Assembly: GCA_041855385.1 (NCBI GenBank)
Contig: JBHAEC010000109.1
Span: forward strand, 1 to 8,554
Length of the DNA stretch: 8,554 bases
Direction: 5' to 3'
Origin: JBHAEC01 sp041855385
Lineage (GTDB): Bacteria; Bacillota; Negativicutes; Veillonellales; Veillonellaceae
Position 1 is the first letter of the stretch. The number at the start of each line of letters is the position of its first letter. Made by a program: the position numbers and the translations under genes. The notes under the pieces are model-generated. The model ran no database searches and had not been told where the DNA came from. It was given only the letters and a program-made list of their open reading frames with translations. Positions 1 to 6,421 of the stretch are shown here, piece by piece.

Positions 1-586
1 CAACGGAATCGGGAGAATGTTTGGCTAGGATGTCGAGAGCGACTTTGGATAAGAAGAGATTACTCCCTATTCCTGCGGAAGAGGAAATTCCGGTTTCCTT
101 ATGAATGGTTTTCATGAGTAGCAAAGCTATTTCGCGTGGTGTTTTCTTATACAGGTTTAAATAGGGCGTCAAATCGATAAAGTTTTCGTCTATGGAGTAA
201 ATATGGATATCTTCGGGGGCGAGATAGCGCAGTAAAATCCCATAAATTTGTGTGGATACGGACATATATCGATTCATGCGAGGTATAGCGGTAATATATT
301 TGATATGACGGGGAATTTCAAACAGGCGACATCGGTTGCGAACACCTAGCCGTTTCAGTGCCGGTGTGATGGCAAGGCAGATGGAGCCTTTACCGCGAGA
401 TGGATCTGCTACCACCAGGTTTGTTGTAAACGGATCTAGTCCGCGATCAATACTTTCTACAGAAGCGTAAAAACTTTTTAAATCGATGCAAAGGTAGACC
501 TTGTCTTCTTTGGCAAGATCGTTATCGCCTTCGTTAAAAGATATATTGCCGGTTGCTGTAGAGATGATGTGGATATGTTTTGACAT
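1..586 (-). CDS. Y-family translesion DNA polymerase, UmuC-like (N-terminal part, runs off the window)
   Basis: The reverse strand from ATG at 586 stays open for 195 codons to the left edge, so the 3' part is missing. The product matches the palm/fingers region of Y-family polymerases, which copy past DNA lesions. Visible motifs are IDLKSFYASVE at residues 34-44 with the first metal-binding Asp at 35, RGLDPFTTNLVVAD at 48-61, YSIDE at 130-134 with the catalytic Asp133-Glu134 pair, and SSSAGIGSN near residue 180, where the DNA-binding part of the fold begins. The wording is closer to the UmuC/UvrX-type 'DNA repair protein' group of Bacillota than to DinB. The start is well placed: an AAGGGGG ribosome binding site lies at 594-600. 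About 34 residues precede the first catalytic Asp, longer than in DinB. A LexA-like site upstream suggests SOS induction. The family call is firm; the exact subfamily and total length cannot be seen. Confidence 0.9.
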   Translation of the reverse strand, partial: MSKHIHIISTATGNISFNEGDNDLAKEDKVYLCIDLKSFYASVESIDRGLDPFTTNLVVADPSRGKGSICLAITPALKRLGVRNRCRLFEIPRHIKYITAIPRMNRYMSVSTQIYGILLRYLAPEDIHIYSIDENFIDLTPYLNLYKKTPREIALLLMKTIHKETGISSSAGIGSNLFLSKVALDILAKHSPDSV

Positions 587-609
587 GATTAAGCCCCCTT
601 TTAGTCAAT

Positions 610-636
610 ATTTTATCATGGTTTTTACAAAAACAA
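610..636 (-). promoter_or_regulatory. Possible promoter of the Y-family polymerase gene
   Basis: On the reverse strand a TAAAAT hexamer at 615-610 resembles a -10 box. TTGTTT at 636-631 is a possible -35 element with a short 15-base spacer; another TTGTTT at 641-636 gives 20 bases. Neither spacing is ideal, so the -10 is the better part of this call. It lies about 24 bases before the start codon, leaving room for the ribosome binding site. Confidence 0.35.
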
Positions 637-648
637 AACAAATGTTCG
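635..648 (-). promoter_or_regulatory. LexA (DinR) box-like operator
   Basis: The reverse strand reads CGAACATTTGTTTT. Compared with the Gram-positive LexA consensus CGAACRNRYGTTYC, 12 of 14 positions agree, including both half-site cores (CGAAC and GTT). It lies about 50 bases upstream of a translesion polymerase start and overlaps the probable -35 region, where a repressor would block transcription. The motif is seen directly; its use as a LexA site is inferred from the consensus and the adjacent SOS-type gene. Confidence 0.6.
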
Positions 649-1005
649 AATTTTAATTGCCAATATGTATGTATCAACAAGAAGGGGGAAAGAGAATTTG
701 TTGTTACAAAACAACTAAAGGGAAAGGAAATTGTAAAAAAAACAAAATATTTATGAGGAATATGCAAAAAAAATATTCTATAGATGCATAGGGATATTCA
801 TTTTTAACTATGTACATAGAAAAAATTAAATTGAAAAATAAAGTTAAATTTTTTAAAATTCAAATAAAAGTAAATCAATAAAAATCTATATCTAAAGAAA
901 TGAATGTCCTTTGGGAAAATAGTATAAACTTTTATATTGAAAACAAATAATTTTATGCATTTTATCTTTAGAAGAATAGTATTTTCAAAGCTATTCCTAG
1001 TGGTG
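649..1005. other. AT-rich intergenic region without a credible gene
   Basis: This divergent spacer between the polymerase and the anion symporter is far richer in A and T than the flanking genes. Open frames on the reverse strand here translate to Phe/Ile/Asn-rich low-complexity peptides without good ribosome binding sites, as expected by chance in such DNA. Direct observations are a hairpin GTTGTT-ACAA-AACAAC at 700-715, a perfect 12-bp palindrome CTATGTACATAG at 808-819, and an imperfect inverted repeat GAATAG/CTATTC at 974-996 just upstream of the next promoter. I see no tRNA, repeat array or mobile element. Confidence 0.6.
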
Positions 1006-1011
1006 TATAAT
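1006..1011 (+). promoter_or_regulatory. Probable -10 box of the DASS symporter gene
   Basis: A perfect TATAAT hexamer lies about 80 bases before the start codon. The matching -35 region is weak (TTTCAA-like, about 17 bases upstream), which would fit a promoter needing an activator. The inverted GAATAG/CTATTC pair at 974-996 covers the -35 region, and a further GAATAG at 1025-1030 lies just downstream. Confidence 0.5.
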
Positions 1012-1075
1012 GTGTACATGGAAAGAATAGATTCCAAATTATGACAGGAAAAAATGAAGTTGCATGGAGTAAAAA

Positions 1076-1082
1076 AAGGAGG
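1076..1082 (+). promoter_or_regulatory. Ribosome binding site deciding the symporter start
   Basis: AAGGAGG is a full-strength Shine-Dalgarno sequence. It is 8 bases from ATG at 1091 but only 5 from the in-frame TTG at 1088, so the ATG is the better start. Confidence 0.8.
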
Positions 1083-1090
1083 CGATATTG

Positions 1091-2569
1091 ATGTCAAACG
1101 CACCGGTCCAAGAATCTTGGATTAAAAAGTATGGGCTGTTATTTGCTTTAATTGCCCTTGCTCTTGTGTGGGCCCTGCCGACGCCGGCAGATTTGCCAAC
1201 CGCGGGGCATCGTATGATTGGTATTTTGGTATTTGCGGTTATTATTTGGATGACGGAATGTGTGTCATACCCTGTTAGTGCAGTTGTAATTATTGTTCTT
1301 ATGACATTTGGGTTGGGGACGGCACCGAATATTGCAAAGCCTGCGGCTTTGCTGGGCTCATCCGGAGGGCTGAGATTAGCTATAGCGGGCTTCTCAAATC
1401 CGTCGTGGGCATTGGTTGCAGCGGCGTTATTTTTAGCCGCGGCTATGATGATTACCGGATTGGATAAGCGTATAGCACTCTATGTTATGTCCAAAGTAGG
1501 GACAAAGTCCAGAAATATGGTTATTGGTATTATTGCTGTAGGTTGTTTATTGAGCTTCTTTGTACCTAGTACAACGGCACGTGTTTCCTGTCTTGTGCCA
1601 ATCGTTCTTGGGATCATTCGAGCTTTCGGGGTTAAGCCCGGATCTGCTTTCGCGGCAATCATGATGATTTGCGTGGCGCAGGCTGACAGTTTGTGGAATG
1701 TAGGTGTTAAAACGGCAGCGGCACAAAACATGGTTGCTATCGGCTTTATCAACCAGGTATTGGGAAAAGATATCAGCTGGATGGAGTGGTTTATAGCGGC
1801 GGCACCGTTTGCAACAGTTATGTCCGTTCTTCTATACTTTATCGTAATCAAGATTATTCCCCCTGAAATTGATGAAATCCCCGGCGGGAAAGCAACAATT
1901 GAGAGATTAAAACAGGAAATGGGTCCTATGACCATAAACGAGAAAAAATTGTTGTTAATCTCCATAACATTGTTGGGCTTTTGGGTAACGGAAAAATCGT
2001 TACATCCATTTGACACATCCTCTGTAACCATTGCGGGAATTATGCTTATGTTCCTTCCTCGTTTCGGCGTTATGGAGTGGAAGGATACGGTAGATAAGAT
2101 TAACTGGGGAACCATTGTACTCTTCGGTGTGGGTATCAGTTTGGGTTCCGCACTTCTCAGTACAAAAGCGGCTATGTGGCTCGCAAATCATTTCGTAAGC
2201 ACCTTCCACATGGAAACATTGTCTTCCTTTATGATTTTGGCTCTTTTGGCCTTTTTCCTTATCGTTATTCATTTGGGATTTGCTTCGGCCACCGGATTGG
2301 CGTCGGCTATGATTCCGATCATTATAGCGGTATTACAGAATGTTAAGACTCCGGGCATCAATGTGCTTGGTATGACGATGATTCTTCAATATGTGGTAAG
2401 TTTCGGATTTATTCTTCCTGTTAATGCACCGCAAAATATGATTGCTTATGGCCCCGGATATTTTACGGTTAAGCAATTTGTAATTACCGGTATTCCTCTT
2501 ACTATAGTTGCATATTTGTTGATTCTTCTCTTCGGAGCAACATACTGGACATGGTTGGGATATGTATAA
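1091..2569 (+). CDS. DASS/SLC13-family anion:sodium symporter (probable di/tricarboxylate transporter)
   Basis: This 492-residue polytopic inner-membrane protein has the usual length and layout of the divalent anion:Na+ symporter family (CitT/INDY/SLC13). Hydrophobic segments run throughout, with a polar loop around residues 255-285. Family landmarks are GFSNPSWALVAAALF at 100-114 followed by GLDKRIAL at 123-130, PSTTAR at 159-164 at the place of the first substrate/sodium-binding SNT motif, and LPVNAPQNMIAYG near 442-454 in the second, pseudo-symmetric binding loop. Family members import succinate, malate, tartrate, citrate or sulfate with sodium. The substrate cannot be read here; a dicarboxylate is my inference from the PVNAPQN-type signature and the fermentative context. 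The gene stands alone, with its own -10 box and a hairpin after the stop codon. The first SNT motif reads STT, a change worth noting. Confidence 0.88.
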   Translation: MSNAPVQESWIKKYGLLFALIALALVWALPTPADLPTAGHRMIGILVFAVIIWMTECVSYPVSAVVIIVLMTFGLGTAPNIAKPAALLGSSGGLRLAIAGFSNPSWALVAAALFLAAAMMITGLDKRIALYVMSKVGTKSRNMVIGIIAVGCLLSFFVPSTTARVSCLVPIVLGIIRAFGVKPGSAFAAIMMICVAQADSLWNVGVKTAAAQNMVAIGFINQVLGKDISWMEWFIAAAPFATVMSVLLYFIVIKIIPPEIDEIPGGKATIERLKQEMGPMTINEKKLLLISITLLGFWVTEKSLHPFDTSSVTIAGIMLMFLPRFGVMEWKDTVDKINWGTIVLFGVGISLGSALLSTKAAMWLANHFVSTFHMETLSSFMILALLAFFLIVIHLGFASATGLASAMIPIIIAVLQNVKTPGINVLGMTMILQYVVSFGFILPVNAPQNMIAYGPGYFTVKQFVITGIPLTIVAYLLILLFGATYWTWLGYV

Positions 2570-2606
2570 TGTACATGTCTTAAATTTTAGGTAAAGATAA
2601 AGAAAC

Positions 2607-2657
2607 AAAGGCTGTAGTGAGGGAGTAGTTACATCTCCTTCATTACAGCCTTTCCTT
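2607..2657 (+). terminator. Long hairpin, probable terminator of the symporter gene
   Basis: AAAGGCTGTAGTGAGGGAG at 2607-2625 pairs with 2635-2653 over 19 positions, two of them G-U, around a 9-base loop. The trailing T tract is short and broken (TTTCCTT), so termination may be partial or need Rho. The hairpin lies 38 bases after the stop codon and separates the symporter from pta. Confidence 0.75.
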
Positions 2658-2708
2658 GCATAGCAGGTATGCTTTAATTGTATATGCGATAGGATTATAT
2701 ATAGCGGA

Positions 2709-2737
2709 TTTGTCATTGCCCTAAACCATAGTTAAAT
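2709..2737 (+). promoter_or_regulatory. Possible promoter of pta
   Basis: A TTGTCA-like -35 hexamer at about 2710 is followed after 17 bases by TAAATG, a poor -10. The region also contains a perfect palindrome GTATATATAC at 2742-2751 and several TATA-rich stretches, so the true start point cannot be chosen by eye. A promoter somewhere in 2660-2795 is expected because a hairpin terminator precedes the gene. Confidence 0.25.
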
Positions 2738-2808
2738 GATAGTATATATACGAAATCGTTGGGTTATAAATATGTAGTTTACATAGTAATGTGTAAAGGA
2801 GGCTTTTT

Positions 2809-3807
2809 ATGAGTGTAGTGGAAAGAATGAAAGCGGCGGTAACGGGGCATGGCAAAAAAATAGTACTGCCGGAGTACCAAGACGATCGAGTAGTTGAGGC
2901 GGCGGCACAGGTCTTAAAGGAAGGCTTTGCTATTCCTGTACTGGTTGGCAATAAAGAGGAAATTTTAGCGGCGGCGGAGGCAAAAAATGTGTCACTGGCG
3001 GGAGCAGACATTCATGAGCCTGCAACATGCGGTTTTTTAGAAGAAATGATTGCTGAGTTTGTTAAGCTTCGAGAAAAGAAAGGCATGACGGCTGAACAGG
3101 CGAGAGATATTTTCCTGAAAGACCCTTTGTTCTTCGGTGCTATGCTGGTGCGTCTTGGAAAGGCAGACGGTATGGTTGCGGGATCCGGTTGCCCCACGGC
3201 AAATGTACTTCGTTCGGCTATTCAGGTAGTTGGAACGCAGGAAGGAATTAAAACGGTATCCGGTTCTTTTATGATGATTATGCCGACGAAACAGTACGGT
3301 GACGATGGAGTGCTGTTCTTCGCAGATTGTGCGGTTATCCCTACGCCGACTTCGGAGCAGTTGGCAGATATCGCTATCACTACCGTAGATAAAGCACGAA
3401 AGATTGGTAATATTAAAGAGCCGCGAGTGGCATTTTTATCTTTTTCCACAAAAGGATCTGCTGTTGACCCTACCATTGATAAAGTGGTGGCAGCTGTAGA
3501 AATTTTGAAGGAGAGAAATGTGGACTTTGAGTTTGATGGAGAATTGCAATTAGATGCATCCATTGAGCCTTCTGTAGCAGCAAAAAAAGCGCCGGGGTCT
3601 CATGTGGCAGGCAAGGCAAATATCCTCATTTTCCCTGATTTACAGTCGGCTAATATTGGGTACAAACTTTGCCAGCGATTTGCCGGAGCGACTGCAATTG
3701 GACCTATGATTCAGGGGTTGGCAGCACCTATTCATGATTTGAGTCGCGGTTGTTTTGTACAGGATATCGTGGATCTCGTAGCTATTTCAGCAATGGAGTC
3801 CTTGTAA
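2809..3807 (+). CDS. pta: Phosphate acetyltransferase (phosphotransacetylase)
   Basis: This enzyme interconverts acetyl-CoA plus phosphate and acetyl phosphate plus CoA in the cytoplasm (EC 2.3.1.8), and with acetate kinase makes ATP and acetate in fermenters. The 332-residue length is that of the short, single-domain Pta. Family signatures are MVAGSGCPTANVLRSAIQVVGT at about 122-143, LSFSTKGSA at 210-218, DGELQLDA at 243-250, FPDLQSANIGYKL at 275-287 and IHDLSRGCFVQDIVD at 308-322. Ser312, Arg313 and Asp319 align with active-site residues known from the Methanosarcina enzyme. AAAGGAGG at 2795-2802, 6 bases before ATG, fixes the start. Acetate kinase is not next door. A phosphate butyryltransferase is related, but the whole-length match favours Pta. 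Confidence 0.95.
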   Translation: MSVVERMKAAVTGHGKKIVLPEYQDDRVVEAAAQVLKEGFAIPVLVGNKEEILAAAEAKNVSLAGADIHEPATCGFLEEMIAEFVKLREKKGMTAEQARDIFLKDPLFFGAMLVRLGKADGMVAGSGCPTANVLRSAIQVVGTQEGIKTVSGSFMMIMPTKQYGDDGVLFFADCAVIPTPTSEQLADIAITTVDKARKIGNIKEPRVAFLSFSTKGSAVDPTIDKVVAAVEILKERNVDFEFDGELQLDASIEPSVAAKKAPGSHVAGKANILIFPDLQSANIGYKLCQRFAGATAIGPMIQGLAAPIHDLSRGCFVQDIVDLVAISAMESL

Positions 3808-3812
3808 TATAG

Positions 3813-3905
3813 AAAGAGCACTTTTCCATGCATAGGGTGTGTGATAGACGCTCGGAGATACCGTGCGCGATAAGCTGATATGCAAGGCAGGTGCTCTTTT
3901 GTTTT
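3813..3905 (+). terminator. Long branched hairpin terminator downstream of pta
   Basis: AAAGAGCAC at 3813-3821 pairs perfectly with GTGCTCTTT at 3891-3899 and is followed by a T-rich tail (TTTTGTTTTCC). Inside, GCATA at 3830-3834 can pair with TATGC at 3879-3883, and the centre holds a further hairpin around CTCGG-AGATA-CCGTG near 3851-3865. The pattern is an intrinsic terminator built on an unusually long, interrupted stem of about 90 bases rather than a simple short hairpin. Confidence 0.7.
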
Positions 3906-3925
3906 CCGTAAAATAAGCTAACATA

Positions 3926-3934
3926 TGCTATAAT
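3926..3934 (+). promoter_or_regulatory. Extended -10 promoter of the MBL-DUF445 operon
   Basis: TGCTATAAT is a perfect extended -10 element (TGn plus TATAAT). No good -35 hexamer is visible at the proper distance, which extended -10 promoters tolerate. It lies after the pta terminator and about 90 bases before the next start codon, so it should drive the four genes that follow. Confidence 0.65.
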
Positions 3935-4024
3935 AATGAGTAAGATGGGATTCATATCACAAAGGATGGGGAACATTTTGGGGTAACCGGTACATCCAAT
4001 TATAAAATAAAACGAGGTGGTACA

Positions 4025-4720
4025 ATGCCGATGACGGTATATTTTTTAAACCATAGCGGATTCGCTGTAGACGATGGCGAAAGAGCGTATATCTTTGACT
4101 ATAACGAGGACCCGGAAGGTCATGTAAATAGATTAAAAGAAGAGGGAAGAATTCTCTGGTTTTTTGTGACTCATACGCATGGGGATCATTTTAATCCTCT
4201 CATAGCCATGTTTAACAGCCCTACTACAAAATATATCCTCCATGAAGCGGCAGACTTGTATCAAGTGGAGCAGGAGCGCATGGTATCTATGAAGGTAGGC
4301 GATACAACTGAACTGGACGGCGTTACGATTACTATGTATGGTTCAACGGATGAGGGAGGATCCTTTTATGTGGATACGAAGGCCCATACTTTTTTCCATG
4401 CCGGTGATTTGAACTGGTGGCACTGGTTGGGAGATACAGATGAAAACAATGAGGAGGCGCGACAGTTCTTTTTAAGAGAGATGGAACGAATTCAAGACTT
4501 AACTGCCGAGATAGTATTCTTCCCCGTTGATGCTCGGTTGGAAGAAGCGAGAGAATGGGGAGCACTGAGTGCATTACGGCAAATTCATGCCACTAAGCTT
4601 TTTGTGCCCATGCACTACTTTGGCGCGCCTTGGCGTCCGTCTCGTTACTTTAAGGCTCTTTATCCCAATATTCCATTGTGGATTCCTCATGATGATGGAG
4701 AGAGCATTCAAATTGATTAA
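4025..4720 (+). CDS. Metallo-beta-lactamase-fold hydrolase (UlaG-like)
   Basis: This 231-residue soluble cytoplasmic protein (no signal peptide) has the metal-binding set of the MBL fold: HTHGDH at residues 50-55, His125 and Asp128 in FFHAGDLNWW, and His197 in VPMHYFG. The family hydrolyses phosphoesters, lactones, thioesters or RNA through a two-metal centre. The short, compact form lacking beta-CASP or rhodanese additions is typical of UlaG-like 'Zn-dependent hydrolase of the beta-lactamase fold' proteins, whose substrates are mostly unknown. The rare DLNWWHW stretch at 128-134 after the metal-binding Asp is conserved-looking and may shape the pocket. The start at 4025 has GAGGTGG at 4014-4020; Met3 is a possible alternative. 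It is the first gene of the probable operon, 12 bases before the next gene. The fold is certain, the substrate is not. Confidence 0.85.
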   Translation: MPMTVYFLNHSGFAVDDGERAYIFDYNEDPEGHVNRLKEEGRILWFFVTHTHGDHFNPLIAMFNSPTTKYILHEAADLYQVEQERMVSMKVGDTTELDGVTITMYGSTDEGGSFYVDTKAHTFFHAGDLNWWHWLGDTDENNEEARQFFLREMERIQDLTAEIVFFPVDARLEEAREWGALSALRQIHATKLFVPMHYFGAPWRPSRYFKALYPNIPLWIPHDDGESIQID

Positions 4721-4732
4721 TAGGAGAAATAC

Positions 4733-5170
4733 ATGTCATCAAATTCTTGGCTTTATATTTTGGGGCTCATGATAGCAGCCTCATTTATTACGGTATATTC
4801 GGGATCGGTTATAGTAGCGGTATTGTGTGATATAGGTGTCTTTGTGGCAGGCTACTTCATTCTCCGCCGGGATCCTTGGGTCAATTTGCGGGCAGCCATG
4901 TTTTTCTTGGGCTGTTTGACTGTTATCAATATTCTTTATTCTGTGGGACTCATCACCTCATCCGTGTCCAATCAGGCCATGTTATCCTTAATTATCTGGT
5001 CATGGTTCGGTGCATATAGCAAGGTGTTTCGCTATTTTGTTCTGGGATGCGTTATTTATAACGGTGTGGGGATTTATCAGCTTTACCGAGTAGCGAATAT
5101 TATTGATATACCTACTACATTGGTTAGTGTGGCGGCGCTACTTTTGATTTCCTATGTTCACAGAGATTAG
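4733..5170 (+). CDS. Small polytopic membrane protein of unknown family
   Basis: I do not recognise this 145-residue protein. It is strongly hydrophobic, with about four to five likely membrane segments near residues 6-22, 25-44, 53-74, 83-116 (possibly two) and 127-142. Short charged turns include RRDPWVNLR at 45-53 and the C-terminal HRD. There is no cleavable signal, conserved catalytic motif or cysteine pair. Real coding is supported by AGGAG at 4722-4726, 6 bases before ATG, by its fit between neighbours (12 bases after the hydrolase stop and 21 before the first DUF445 start), and by the contrast with chance frames here. Its place before two DUF445 membrane proteins suggests a shared envelope role, but that is inference only. 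Confidence 0.75.
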   Translation: MSSNSWLYILGLMIAASFITVYSGSVIVAVLCDIGVFVAGYFILRRDPWVNLRAAMFFLGCLTVINILYSVGLITSSVSNQAMLSLIIWSWFGAYSKVFRYFVLGCVIYNGVGIYQLYRVANIIDIPTTLVSVAALLLISYVHRD

Positions 5171-5191
5171 TTCCATATAGGGGAGGGCATT

Positions 5192-6421
5192 ATGAAAGCT
5201 CGTCATTTTCCTATAGCAAATACCATATTGGCTTTGAGCGGGGGCACATTTTTAGCCACATATCCTTTTTTGGATCACAGTGGATGGGCCCTGCTCAATC
5301 ACATGAGCGGGGCGGCATTGGTTGGCGGATTAGCGGACTGGTATGCGGTGACCGCTCTTTTTCGTAAGCCCTTAGGTATTTCTTATAAGACGGCAATTTT
5401 GCCTAACAGTAAGGAAAAAATTGTTTCTATGTCGAGAGATATGGTGGCGCGAGAGCTTATAACGGTTCCCCATTTGTACCGAACCATTAAAGAAATTCGC
5501 CCCTTAGAACAGATAATAGAGTTTTTTGTTTCCTCTCACCGAAAGGAAGGGGAAGAGGTGGTGCGGCTATTAGTCCGGTCGGTGCTGACGAAGCTTCCCT
5601 TGGAGCGGATAAGAGAGGATGCGCTTCGCTTGGGAAAAGAGGGGATTTTGGCGTGGAAGGTTACGCCTTACCTTCTGCCCTTGTTGCGATACATTGTAAC
5701 GAGGGAGGGAGGAGAACGGTTGTGGCTTTATATGAATCGCCTTTTGCAAAGAGCGGTGTCCGGTGATTGGTTGAGGCCCTATTTGGAAGCATTGGTGTAC
5801 GATGTATTTTACCGATATGAAGAAGGACATGAGTTTCGGCAATGGATAAACGAGATTTTCACCTCTAAAGAAAGACTGACGGAACAGCTAAGGGGGCAAT
5901 TGTTATACTACTTAAGAGAAAACGAGTCCTTTGACTCTCCTCTGGCAAAGGAAGTACGGAGATTGGCTGAGGAGGGGATTGATAGATTAGAAACAGATGA
6001 AAACTGGCAGAGCAGGTTAGAGCAGATAAAAGCACAAGCTGTAGAAAAAATAGATATTTCCGCCATAGAGTGGAAGGAGAGTTTGCAGAAACTTACAAAG
6101 GGAGCATCTTTGGAGGATTTTTCGATTCAGTCTATGCAAACTTACGGAAAAGAACTCCTACATGATGAAAACCGGATGAAAGAGGCGGAACGCTGGCTAT
6201 TATACAGGCTTATCAGTATGCTGCGCATGATACAGCCCCAGATAGAGGAGGCAGTGGTACGGGAATTGTCTCGTTATTCCGCTCAAGAGATAAGCGATAT
6301 GGTGGAAGAAAAGCTCGGCTATGACCTCCAAATGGTAAGGATTAACGGTTCTTTGGTGGGCGCGATTTTGGGAGGCCTGTTTTACTTGCTTTCTTTGGGA
6401 CTTAAAGGAGGGGGATTATGA
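5192..6421 (+). CDS. DUF445 membrane protein, copy 1
   Basis: This 409-residue protein belongs to the DUF445 (YjiN/YheB-like) family, whose function is not established. Hydrophobic segments at about residues 8-27 and 33-48 lead into the family hallmark GGLADWYAVTALFRKPLG at 45-62. A long helical, charged middle region (about 65-370) follows, then EEKLGYDL, VRING and a final hydrophobic segment at 388-403. The arrangement suggests a protein anchored at both ends with a helical domain between. GGGGAGG at 5180-5186 supports the ATG. The stop codon overlaps the next start (ATGA), and the next gene is a paralogue, so the two are probably translated together and may form a hetero-complex (inference). 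Length and both terminal motifs are intact. Confidence 0.88.
   Translation: MKARHFPIANTILALSGGTFLATYPFLDHSGWALLNHMSGAALVGGLADWYAVTALFRKPLGISYKTAILPNSKEKIVSMSRDMVARELITVPHLYRTIKEIRPLEQIIEFFVSSHRKEGEEVVRLLVRSVLTKLPLERIREDALRLGKEGILAWKVTPYLLPLLRYIVTREGGERLWLYMNRLLQRAVSGDWLRPYLEALVYDVFYRYEEGHEFRQWINEIFTSKERLTEQLRGQLLYYLRENESFDSPLAKEVRRLAEEGIDRLETDENWQSRLEQIKAQAVEKIDISAIEWKESLQKLTKGASLEDFSIQSMQTYGKELLHDENRMKEAERWLLYRLISMLRMIQPQIEEAVVRELSRYSAQEISDMVEEKLGYDLQMVRINGSLVGAILGGLFYLLSLGLKGGGL

Noticed and set aside
534..767. Reverse-strand open frame of 77 codons starting with TTG
   Set aside because: It overlaps the polymerase start and LexA-like site in another frame, and has no ribosome binding site or recognisable motif.
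1088..1090. TTG as start of the symporter
   Set aside because: Only 5 bases from AAGGAGG; the ATG at 1091 has the usual spacing.
804..1103. Reverse-strand open frame of 99 codons in the AT-rich spacer
   Set aside because: Phe/Ile/Asn-rich low-complexity product with no family motif; it overlaps the symporter promoter and ribosome binding site.
1480..2115. Reverse-strand open frame of 211 codons inside the symporter gene
   Set aside because: Antisense shadow of a clear DASS gene; the sense product carries the family motifs.
2658..2672. Small hairpin GCATA-GCAGG-TATGC after the symporter terminator
   Set aside because: The stem is only 5 bp in AT-rich DNA with no T tract; too weak to call a separate terminator or operator.
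3222..3563. Reverse-strand open frame of 113 codons inside pta
   Set aside because: Antisense shadow of a well conserved enzyme gene.
4569..4772. Forward open frame of 67 codons bridging the MBL hydrolase and small membrane protein genes
   Set aside because: It overlaps both genes out of frame, lacks its own ribosome binding site, and its product has no recognisable motif.
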